Source of the DNA: Veronia nyctiphanis
GTDB lineage: Bacteria > Pseudomonadota > Gammaproteobacteria > Enterobacterales > Vibrionaceae
NCBI RefSeq assembly: GCF_004116385.1
Contig: NZ_PEIB01000035.1
Location: 1-54,124 of the forward strand
Direction: 5' to 3'
Length of the DNA: 54,124 nt
Below the pieces are notes generated by a model. It saw only the letters and a list, made by a program, of their open reading frames with translations, ran no database searches and was not told the origin of the DNA. The position numbers and the translations under genes are program-made. Shown piece after piece: positions 47,461 to 54,124 of this stretch. The stretch's first letter is position 1, and every line of letters starts with the position of its first letter.

Positions 47461-47600
47461 GCGTTTTTCCTCTATCCGTTGTAATGGGTGCCATAGTTTA
47501 ATGATTATATTGGATTTGACCAGAAACTTATCAAATGAGCACGTTTAAGTGATTTTTAATAGAGAGAAGGTATTAAGTTCGAATTGGTGAATGATGAACA

Positions 47601-47626
47601 AATAAGGGAGCTTGTGCTCCCTTATT
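47601..47626 (-). terminator. Terminator of the TRAP operon
   Basis: Perfect 11-base stem AATAAGGGAGC/GCTCCCTTATT with a 4-base loop, followed by TTTGTT on the minus strand. It lies 31 bases past the dctM stop. Confidence 0.85.
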
Positions 47627-47657
47627 AAATACCATCGTCTGAGATGCCATAGCCCGT

Positions 47658-48947
47658 TTAACCTGCTCCCCCGAAAGTGAGCAAGATGGTCGATAAAGGC
47701 GGAACGAAGGCAATAATCAACCAGGCAACGCAGAGTGCGAAGAGATAAGGCAGTACAAACTTAACGATAGTGAAATACGGAATACCCGTTATCCCGCTTG
47801 CTACGTAAAGATTCAGACCATACGGCGGGGTGATAAATCCAACCGCATCACCGACAAGAAAGATGACCGCAAAGTGAATGGGGTCAACACCGACACTGTA
47901 GGCGATAGGCGCTAAGATTGGTGCAAGAATGATGGTATTCGGAAGGCTTTCTAATACCGTTCCTGCTAGCAAAACCATCAACATACAAGTCAATAAGACC
48001 AGTGTCGGACTACCGATGCTGTTCATCCAGCCCGTTACTATTTCACCAACGCCGAGTAACGATAAAAGCTGCTGCATAACGACAGAGACGGCGATCAGCG
48101 GTGCCAACATACCTGTAATTTGCCCTGAGCGCATTAATATCGTTGGCAGGTTTTTAATTTTCACCTGACGGGTAACTAACACACCCGCAATCAAGCAAAA
48201 CCCCACTGTTACACCAGCGGCCTCTGTAGGCGAAAACTTGCCCGAGTAAATGCCGTACAAGACGATAGCAATAGCAATAATACCCAAGTATGCCCTGAAG
48301 CCTGCTTTGATGATCCGCTTGGGTTGAAAGGCAATCATGGTTCCCCAGCCGTTACGTTTCGAGACGATGTAGCAGGCAAGTTGCATGGCAAAAACCATCA
48401 ACAATCCGGGAATCATACCGCCGATAAACAAATCACTGATCGATAAATCAAGCAAAAAACCATAAACAATAAAGATAATACTCGGCGGGATGATAATACC
48501 AACAGTACCGCCAGCCGCGGCCGTGGCAGCTGCAAAGCGTTCATCATAGCCATTTTTAGCCATTTCAGGTTGCATTATCGAGCCAATGGTTGCGGTTGTG
48601 CCCGCATTTGAGCCTGAAATGGCAGCGAACATACCGCAAGCTCCGATTGTCGCCATGCCTAAACCGCCGCGTACAAACCCTAAAATTGAATAGGCAAAAT
48701 CAGACATTTTTTTTGCTATTCCAGCGGCATTGATCAAATCACCGGTCATAATAAACAGGGGCAACGCTAATAGGCCAAAAAAGTTTAGCCCTTCAAATAA
48801 CGTTACACCTATATTTGCAAGCGTAAAATCGATAACAAGACTACATCCTACAATCCAGAACCCAATAACAAGAAATATAGGAACACCGAGAATAAAGAGT
48901 GCGGTCACAGCTAAAGATATTAACGTGATAATTGTTCCATCTGACAT
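47658..48947 (-). CDS. dctM: TRAP transporter large permease DctM
   Basis: 429 residues with about twelve hydrophobic segments, normal DctM size. Family sequences: ALPLFIMTGDLINAAGIAKKMSDFAYSILG, GGLGMATIGACGMFAAISGSNAGTTATIGSIMQPEMAKNGY, AAAGGTVGIIIPPSIIFIVYGFL and VGDAVGFITPPYGLNLYVASGI. It carries the sodium-coupled translocation path, working with DctQ and the periplasmic DctP. Last gene of the leftward dctP-dctQ-dctM operon; 14 bases after dctQ. Confidence 0.95.
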   Translation of the reverse strand: MSDGTIITLISLAVTALFILGVPIFLVIGFWIVGCSLVIDFTLANIGVTLFEGLNFFGLLALPLFIMTGDLINAAGIAKKMSDFAYSILGFVRGGLGMATIGACGMFAAISGSNAGTTATIGSIMQPEMAKNGYDERFAAATAAAGGTVGIIIPPSIIFIVYGFLLDLSISDLFIGGMIPGLLMVFAMQLACYIVSKRNGWGTMIAFQPKRIIKAGFRAYLGIIAIAIVLYGIYSGKFSPTEAAGVTVGFCLIAGVLVTRQVKIKNLPTILMRSGQITGMLAPLIAVSVVMQQLLSLLGVGEIVTGWMNSIGSPTLVLLTCMLMVLLAGTVLESLPNTIILAPILAPIAYSVGVDPIHFAVIFLVGDAVGFITPPYGLNLYVASGITGIPYFTIVKFVLPYLFALCVAWLIIAFVPPLSTILLTFGGAG

Positions 48948-48961
48948 AATTAACCCTCGTA

Positions 48962-49552
48962 TTAGTCTAAAAGTGAGGCATTAATTGTAAATGCTTCTTT
49001 ATTTCTATATTTAATTACATCTTCATAGAGGTTTTGCAAGACACGAATAATTATTAAACCCCATGCCAGTGGTGTCGCCAAATAAAACCACCACTCCATC
49101 ACGTCATCAGTACCGCCTACGATGGCAAAATTATCGTAAGCTAACCAAGTTTGGTGGGTTGAGTGGTAAATGACTACTCCAGCGAATATGATCCATAAAG
49201 TTGCATCTAAGATAAGGCAAAAAAATTGCAGGCGGTATGGAAAACGTTGCCTAACTTCCGTTAAGGCAAGGTGTGTTCGCTTTTTTATATTATAAGAAGC
49301 GCCAAACCAAGTAACCCATAAAAATAATAAAACGGGTACTGTTGTGCTCCATGCCACCTGCTCATTAAAAAGGAAGCGTCGAATTACCTCAACGAATATA
49401 ATCGCTGCCATTGAGGTATAAGTGATCAGTATAATCACCTTCTCTGTATTATTATTTAACCAGTTCAAGATAAAAGTTAATACGCTGCTTTTTCTTTCTT
49501 TTACAGAGTTGTCAATTACGTGATTATCCATTACACCAACATCCCTAGCCAT
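48962..49552 (-). CDS. dctQ: TRAP transporter small permease DctQ
   Basis: 196 residues from ATG 49552, chosen for the AAGGAAG just before; the frame is open upstream to 49600 without such a site. Four hydrophobic segments as usual: VIILITYTSMAAIIFVEVIRRF, TTVPVLLFLWVTWFGASYNI, FFCLILDATLWIIFAGVVIY and WWFYLATPLAWGLIIIRVL. The signature VIRRFLF and KRTHLAL are typical of DctQ. It joins DctM in the inner membrane. It lies 71 bases downstream of dctP. Confidence 0.9.
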   Translation of the reverse strand: MARDVGVMDNHVIDNSVKERKSSVLTFILNWLNNNTEKVIILITYTSMAAIIFVEVIRRFLFNEQVAWSTTVPVLLFLWVTWFGASYNIKKRTHLALTEVRQRFPYRLQFFCLILDATLWIIFAGVVIYHSTHQTWLAYDNFAIVGGTDDVMEWWFYLATPLAWGLIIIRVLQNLYEDVIKYRNKEAFTINASLLD

Positions 49553-49623
49553 TTCTACTTCCTTTCTCTGACGTTGTATCAGCCTTATAAGACCAGACAC
49601 CTCAATAAAAAATATTTATAGTT

Positions 49624-50850
49624 TTAGCTCATCCACCAACGCTGAGGTTGGACATTTACGACATCTGTATCTTTTGGTATTTCTCGCGCGATATCGTAAA
49701 TTTCTTGATAAGTATCATGACCGCCAGACCACTTATTAAGTCTATCTCTCCATTTCTCCCATGGTTTCGGATTAAACTCAGGCGAACACATCTCTTCAGC
49801 TTTTCTTAATTCAGCATCTGACAGCGTCGCAACGCGGGTATTATTATTCGCAAAGATGGTTCCGGGTTTAGGTGGATTGGTTGCGCCAACAACATCAATC
49901 AGTGCAGCTTCGTTCATTCCTTGCGTGAAGATTTGTGCCAGGTAGGCTGATTCCATAACGTCGTCCTGCAAGTCAGAACCGAGCTTTTCGAAAACAGGTA
50001 AACTCATAGCGGTATGCTCTGTACCGCAGAAGAATTTAAGATCGACACATTGTGAAACGACCGGAGACATACCGGCATAAGCCACCGCACCCATCCATGT
50101 TTCAGCACCATCGATCAGACCCTGTTTCAGGCCATCCAAGGTTTCTTCCCATGCAATAGGTACCGGATTCAGGTTCATCAACTCCATTGCGATTCTGCCG
50201 AGTTGTGTTCCAGTAACACGGTTCTTTGTGCCGGCTAACTGGTCAATCGAGGTAACCAAAGGTTTATCTTTCCACTTAAGGCCTAACTGGATTCCTCGCA
50301 ACTCGCAGTGAGTGAACAAAAACTGAATATTATGTCGTTGTCTCAATGGCTCTCTGAGCAAGGTTTCACTCTTATTGCTGTAGAAGAAGTGGAATTGAGC
50401 TGCCCGGGAAGGAAACATATAGGCGTAGTCGAGCACATTCAGATAAGGTGCGCCCCCTGCGGAGTTTTGCGTTGATGCAGAGTAGATATCAACGATGCCT
50501 TGCTGGGTTTTCTTGACGCAATTTGTTTGACCACAGATTTGGTTGCTACCAATAAACTCAACGCGTATTGCGCCGTTGGTCCGTTCTTCCAAATCTCTCG
50601 CAAAGAAGAGTTGTCCTGACTTTTGAATGTCGAGGTTTTTTTCGTTAAAGCCAGATGCACCGAATTTGAGCTGAAATTTTGGTGCAACGGTATACCGTTT
50701 TTTCTGAGTAGCTTCAGCGGCATTTGCCAGTGAGGAAAGTGAAGCCCCTGCGCCAACCGCTCCAGCGGCAATGAGCGATGAAGTCATACCAAATTTGGCA
50801 GAGACTTTCATGAAATCCCGGCGTGAAAAAGCCGATTTATCCTTACCCAT
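49624..50850 (-). CDS. dctP: TRAP transporter solute-binding protein DctP, Tat signal
   Basis: 408 residues from ATG 50850 (GGAG 8 bases before; a GTG at 50859 abuts the Shine-Dalgarno and is rejected). Twin-arginine signal SRRDFMK at 9-15, then a hydrophobic stretch and ANAAEA cleavage site near 45. Binding-protein features: LKFGASGFNEKNLDIQKSGQLFFARDLEERT, DIYSAS, GTKNRVTGTQLGRIAMELMNLNPVPIAWEET with the Arg usual for carboxylate contact, and GLIDGAETWMGAV. Probable ligand is an organic acid or a polar alcohol/acid, judged from the divergent GMC oxidoreductase. Tat export of a DctP is less common than Sec. Confidence 0.92.
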   Translation of the reverse strand: MGKDKSAFSRRDFMKVSAKFGMTSSLIAAGAVGAGASLSSLANAAEATQKKRYTVAPKFQLKFGASGFNEKNLDIQKSGQLFFARDLEERTNGAIRVEFIGSNQICGQTNCVKKTQQGIVDIYSASTQNSAGGAPYLNVLDYAYMFPSRAAQFHFFYSNKSETLLREPLRQRHNIQFLFTHCELRGIQLGLKWKDKPLVTSIDQLAGTKNRVTGTQLGRIAMELMNLNPVPIAWEETLDGLKQGLIDGAETWMGAVAYAGMSPVVSQCVDLKFFCGTEHTAMSLPVFEKLGSDLQDDVMESAYLAQIFTQGMNEAALIDVVGATNPPKPGTIFANNNTRVATLSDAELRKAEEMCSPEFNPKPWEKWRDRLNKWSGGHDTYQEIYDIAREIPKDTDVVNVQPQRWWMS

Positions 50851-51215
50851 TTCTGTCACTCCTTTGTGTTGTAGATTGCCCGTGCTTACTACTGCGTGCC
50901 TCTGTCATTTTCGATGTGTGGGACAGCGGCACTAAAACACCTGAGTACTTACGCAACCGAAATGCTTGTTAAACGATAGTTGCGATATTGTTTAAATCAA
51001 GTTCATTTTTATCACCGATTTGTCAAAAATCAAGTATTGACTTAAAAATTCGGGACGATTAATCTCGAAAGTGTCCTTTGTGAGATTCCATAGAGGCAGA
51101 GAATATGTCCATAAAAAAGAGAAGAGTCATTTTTGAACCGTGGTGACGTGGAGTAATTGAACAGCTATCCATACCAAGAGTGATTCATCGTCAAAGAAAA
51201 GGAGATGATGAAAAA
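50851..51215. promoter_or_regulatory. Divergent control region of TRAP and GMC genes
   Basis: 365 bases between dctP and the GMC gene. It has TTAAAC (50969-50974) and GTTTAA (50990-50995) as inverted arms enclosing a repeated CGATA, a possible operator. A promoter-like TTGACT (51037-51042) lies 17 bases before TAATCT (51060-51065), reading right to the GMC gene. The nearby IclR gene is the obvious candidate regulator. No gene was found in this gap. Confidence 0.45.
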
Positions 51216-52871
51216 ATGAGTTTTCACGCTGAAAAGTATGACTTTATTGTTGTTGGCGCAGGGAGCGCGGGCTGTGTTGTGGCAAGCAGACTATCTGAGA
51301 ACCCGTTCATTAAAGTGCTACTGATTGAAGCTGGATCAAAAGACAATAACCCATGGCTGCATATACCTGTTGGATATTTTAAGACGATGCACAACCCCAA
51401 AACCGACTGGTGTTTCATAACTGAGCCAGATCCGGGAATAAACAATCGTCAGTTGCAATGGCCTCGCGGCAAGGTACTGGGAGGGTCCAGCGCGTTGAAC
51501 GGGCTACTCTATATCCGCGGTCAACGTGAAGATTACGACCGATGGTCTGATCTTGGGAATGCAGGTTGGTCCTACGATGAAGTTTTACCTTACTTTAAGA
51601 AATCTGAAGATCAGGAGCGAGGTGAAGATGCCTACCACGGAGCCGGCGGGCCGCTGAAAGTCAGTGATTTAAGGCTAAGGAGGCCGATTGCTGACATGTT
51701 TATTGAAGCTGCTAAAAACAGTGGTATCCCTTACAACAACGATTGTAATGGGAAAGATCAAGAAGGCGTTGGATTCTACCAACAGACAGCCAGCAACGGA
51801 CTGAGATGCAGCACAGCAAAGGCATTTCTGAAAAGTGCTAAGTCGAGAACGAATCTTGATATCGTTACCTGTTCTCATGCCACTAAGGTATTGATTGAAA
51901 ACCAGCGTGCTGTTGGCGTTGAATTCGAAAAAAATGGAGAACGGCACCGAGTATTTGCAGAAAAAGAAGTGATTTTAAGTTGTGGCGCAATTGGTAGCCC
52001 TCAAATACTTCAGCTGTCTGGTATCGGACCAAAAGCGCTTCTAGAAAAGTATGATATCCCACTGGTCTGTGATTTACCTGGTGTCGGTGAGAACTTGCAA
52101 GACCACCTACAAATTAGGTTAGTGTATAAGACGAGTCAAAGAACGCTCAACGACGAACTGAATAATATATTTAAACGAATGGCGGTAGGCCTTCAGTATA
52201 TTTTTACACAATCTGGCCCTTTAACTCTCGCAGCTAGTCAAGTTTATGTATTCACAAAATCAAATGAGGACGAGCCTCGACCCGATATTCAATTTCATAT
52301 GCAGCCCTTAAGCGCTGATAAACCGGGTGATGGTGTACATCCATTTTCGGCTTTTACGTCTTCTGTCTGTCAACTGAGGCCGTATTCTCGTGGTCGAGTT
52401 CGAATCGTATCATCAGATCCTAAAGTGCATCCTGCGATTGATTCATGTTATCTGTCTGATCAAAGAGACCAACAAGTTGCTATTGATGCTATTAAAGTTG
52501 CTCGTCGCATTGCAAATACAAGCCCGCTGGCTGAGCACATTATCAGTGAGCATGTTCCCGGCGAAAATTATCAGACAGACGAAGAGTTATTGGCGGCAGC
52601 AAGAAAGTATAGTCAGACGATTTATCATCCGACGAGTACCTGCAAAATGGGGAAGGATGCGACTTCAGTAGTAGATGAAAGACTCCGTGTTCATGGCGTT
52701 AAAAACCTGCGCATTGTCGACGCATCAATAATGCCGGAAATTACCTCCGGCAATACCAATGCGCCGACGATTATGATCGGAGAAAAAGCAGTGGACATGA
52801 TAATTCAAGACCATTTTTCGCCTAGCGCTGAGGATCATGCTCAGAAGGAGCGAACTCCCCAAACTCAGTGA
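51216..52871 (+). CDS. GMC-family FAD alcohol/choline dehydrogenase
   Basis: 551 residues from ATG 51216 (GGAG 11 bases before; a GTG at 51180 is in frame without a site). FAD motif VVGAGSAGCVVASRLSE (12-28), LIEAGS, GGSSALNGLLYIRGQREDYDRW (GMC signature 1), GAIGSPQILQLSGIGP (signature 2), catalytic His471 in IYHPTSTCKMG and Asn515 in NTNAPTIMIGEKA. Related to BetA and AlkJ; it oxidises a primary alcohol to the aldehyde, passing electrons to the respiratory chain. No signal peptide. The divergent TRAP system probably imports the substrate, and the convergent IclR gene overlaps its 3' end by 50 bases. Confidence 0.92.
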   Translation: MSFHAEKYDFIVVGAGSAGCVVASRLSENPFIKVLLIEAGSKDNNPWLHIPVGYFKTMHNPKTDWCFITEPDPGINNRQLQWPRGKVLGGSSALNGLLYIRGQREDYDRWSDLGNAGWSYDEVLPYFKKSEDQERGEDAYHGAGGPLKVSDLRLRRPIADMFIEAAKNSGIPYNNDCNGKDQEGVGFYQQTASNGLRCSTAKAFLKSAKSRTNLDIVTCSHATKVLIENQRAVGVEFEKNGERHRVFAEKEVILSCGAIGSPQILQLSGIGPKALLEKYDIPLVCDLPGVGENLQDHLQIRLVYKTSQRTLNDELNNIFKRMAVGLQYIFTQSGPLTLAASQVYVFTKSNEDEPRPDIQFHMQPLSADKPGDGVHPFSAFTSSVCQLRPYSRGRVRIVSSDPKVHPAIDSCYLSDQRDQQVAIDAIKVARRIANTSPLAEHIISEHVPGENYQTDEELLAAARKYSQTIYHPTSTCKMGKDATSVVDERLRVHGVKNLRIVDASIMPEITSGNTNAPTIMIGEKAVDMIIQDHFSPSAEDHAQKERTPQTQ

Positions 52872-53610
52872 CAGCAAATCGTTGAGCAGCATTGCGGAGC
52901 GCAGGTAAAAATTGCCTGAGCTCCTCTATCGATTTCCTAGCTGATGGTGCATGCACGGCGATTGTAAACACCACCTGATTTGACTTATCAAAAACAGGTA
53001 CAGCGACAGCAACCATATCATCTAAAAATTCACCATTGTCTGTGCCCATTCCCGACTCGCAGATGCTCTCTAAGTGTCGCTCCAACGTATTCACATCGGT
53101 GATTGTTTTCTCCGTTTCCTTAGTCAGTGTTATCGACTTTAACAAACGTTTTCGCGTGGCTTTTGGCATATTTGCTAAAAACAATTTACCTGAGGCCGTG
53201 CAGTGGAGCGGATAGTGTTTTCCTACGGGCAACTGGATTCGATATGGCCAGTTTGTTTCAACGCGCTCGAGGTAAAGAATTTCGTTACCATCCAGAATGG
53301 TCAGGTTACATGTCTCACCTACCTCTTTAGATAAGTCAGAGAGGATGATTTTTCTGTGGCTGTTGAGAGAAGAGTGTTTAAGCGCATCTCTGGCCATGTC
53401 TCTAAACTCATCACCCACCGAGAATTTTTTACCGTTGGGCTCTCTTTTAAGGTACCCCTGTTCTTCTAGTTGTTGTGCAATTCTGTGAACCGTTTGTTTG
53501 GGTAAATCTAACTCTTCAGCAAGATAGGCACTGGAGACTGCACGTCCTGTTTTGACAACAAGCTTAAGCAGTTCGAAACCTCTCACTAGTGTCGATTGTG
53601 TCTCTTTCAT
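52822..53610 (-). CDS. IclR-family transcriptional regulator
   Basis: 262 residues. Winged HTH at about 6-66 (TLVRGFELLKLVVKTGRAVSSAYLAEELDLPKQTVHRIAQQLEEQGYL), then the GAF-like IclR effector domain with ILDGNEILYLERVE, PVGKHYPLHCTASGKLFLA and DDMVAVAVPVFDKSNQVVFTIAVHAPS. The 3' end overlaps the GMC gene by 50 bases tail to tail, so transcription of one may interfere with the other. Likely senses the TRAP substrate or its oxidation product and controls the dctPQM/GMC promoter region. Confidence 0.93.
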   Translation of the reverse strand: MKETQSTLVRGFELLKLVVKTGRAVSSAYLAEELDLPKQTVHRIAQQLEEQGYLKREPNGKKFSVGDEFRDMARDALKHSSLNSHRKIILSDLSKEVGETCNLTILDGNEILYLERVETNWPYRIQLPVGKHYPLHCTASGKLFLANMPKATRKRLLKSITLTKETEKTITDVNTLERHLESICESGMGTDNGEFLDDMVAVAVPVFDKSNQVVFTIAVHAPSARKSIEELRQFLPALRNAAQRFAVTEFGEFAPSEHDPQR

Positions 53611-53874
53611 GTACGTTCTCGCACTCTCGAAGTGGTTTTTCCTATTGTTTATCTCTCAATCATATCATATGGAATTGATGAAATTGAGATTATAAGTCTC
53701 AAATCTGTACATGATTGCTCCGGTTTGATGGTCGCTGAGTGTCTTTTTCCATACAAAAATAGAGAGTTAATTGATATTAACTCTCCAATGATAAATTAAT
53801 CCTAACAAAAGATAATTAGAGTAATTAATTATCAAAATTGACACAAAAAATAAATGAATGATGGGTCATTGTAA
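53611..53874. other. AT-rich gap before the IS fragment
   Basis: 264 bases upstream of the IclR start, very AT-rich from 53760 on. A hairpin-like pair AGAGAGTTAAT (53761-53771) and ATTAACTCTC (53778-53787) resembles a small stem-loop. No gene seen, and no N-terminal part of the transposase could be found here. Confidence 0.4.
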
Positions 53875-54117
53875 AATCGTGTTCATATAAATACTATTCA
53901 AATATCCAAGCTGATGGGGGTATTGAAAGGAAAAATAGCTCTGAAGATGTTTAGCAAATTCCCGTATTTGCGTAAGAACAAGCTTTGGGGAAGTCATTTC
54001 TGGCAGAGGGGTTATTTCGTTGATACGGTCGGCATCAATGAAGAAATAATTCGTCGATATGTAAGACACCAAGAAAAGGTGGAAAAGCAAAGTCAGTTAG
54101 AGATAGAGCTAGAATAG
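53875..54117 (+). mobile_element. Remnant of IS200/IS605-family transposase TnpA
   Basis: The frame from 53875 reads NRVHINTIQISKLMGVLKG and continues KIALKMFSKFPYLRKNKLWGSHFWQRGYFVDTVG, then INEEIIRRYVRHQEK, stop 54115-54117. This is the C-terminal half of the Y1 transposase: the SKLMGVLKG helix, the WGSHFW-x2-GYFVDTVG strand and the catalytic Tyr region IRRYVRHQE. The upstream half with the HUH motif is missing except for a blurred RVHI, and a stop (TAA) lies at 53872. The element is therefore truncated and not mobile. Its right end is beyond the window. Confidence 0.82.
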
Positions 54118-54124
54118 CCAAGAG

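Noticed and set aside
53761-53787. Possible terminator or IS end near 53.77 kb
   Set aside because: The stem is short and the region is very AT-rich; position fits neither a gene end nor an IS605 end clearly.

Overview
This 54 kb window looks like chromosome of a marine gamma-proteobacterium of the family Vibrionaceae. The support is a vibriolysin-type M4 protease with PKD and chitin-binding modules, a small DUF3389-type gene, a YeeN-type YebC protein, MenI, YjdM, RarD, KefF/KefC, RbgA (YlqF) and a MOSC-flavoreductase-ferredoxin fusion. A genus such as Enterovibrio, Grimontia or Photobacterium is only a guess. No rRNA, tRNA, CRISPR array or complete mobile element was seen. The only mobile-element trace is the C-terminal end of an IS200/IS605 TnpA at the right edge.

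Layout. 0-9 kb: nucleoside transporter, a small membrane protein, an EEP-fold nuclease, YtfJ, a multiply frameshifted lacZ, a small acidic protein, a YeeN-type YebC protein and pyroglutamyl peptidase. 9-17 kb: vibriolysin-like protease, an orphan ABC solute-binding protein, an Lrp regulator divergent from a DMT exporter, and a Fur-box gene with a cysteine cluster divergent from an unusual dihydroorotate dehydrogenase. 17-30 kb: yjdM, DUF2750, an ABC1 kinase, YdcF, a GNAT, two LysE exporters, RarD, an S33 peptidase, a ModF-like ATPase, a DCC protein and the kefF-kefC pair. 30-37 kb is accessory: a broken Vat-type acetyltransferase, LysR/methyltransferase, two unrecognised proteins, a structured intergenic element, and a delta-9 desaturase with a FabR-type operator. 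37-47 kb: a HAD protein lacking its nucleophile, the MOSC-reductase fusion, a REC/PAS pair, M48 lipoprotein, MenI, DUF2797, a second EEP nuclease, an aminotransferase and RbgA. 47-54 kb: a TRAP transporter (dctPQM) divergent from a GMC alcohol dehydrogenase, with an IclR regulator, which reads as one uptake-and-oxidation locus.

The most striking property of the window is the number of interrupted reading frames. I find fifteen single-base frameshifts in ten genes, plus one nonsense codon and one loss of a catalytic Asp. Almost all are one-base deletions in or beside short homopolymers, and the flanking protein sequence is otherwise well preserved. Uncorrected sequencing error is the simplest explanation for most of them. 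Six in lacZ alone may be real decay. I annotate each broken gene as one composite locus and give the place where the frame changes.

Regulation visible in the sequence: a CRP-like site and a palindrome before nupC; a large palindrome before lacZ; Fur-like boxes before the cysteine-cluster gene and before a His/Cys/Pro-rich membrane-anchored protein; a FabR-type operator directly behind the -10 of the desaturase promoter; a 12-bp tandem repeat that runs into the ribosome-binding site of the DMT exporter; and many strong intrinsic terminators. I cannot claim a proven new system. The best leads are the Fur-linked genes, the DHODH with a class-1 catalytic Cys on a class-2 scaffold, and the structured element at 33.6-33.8 kb.
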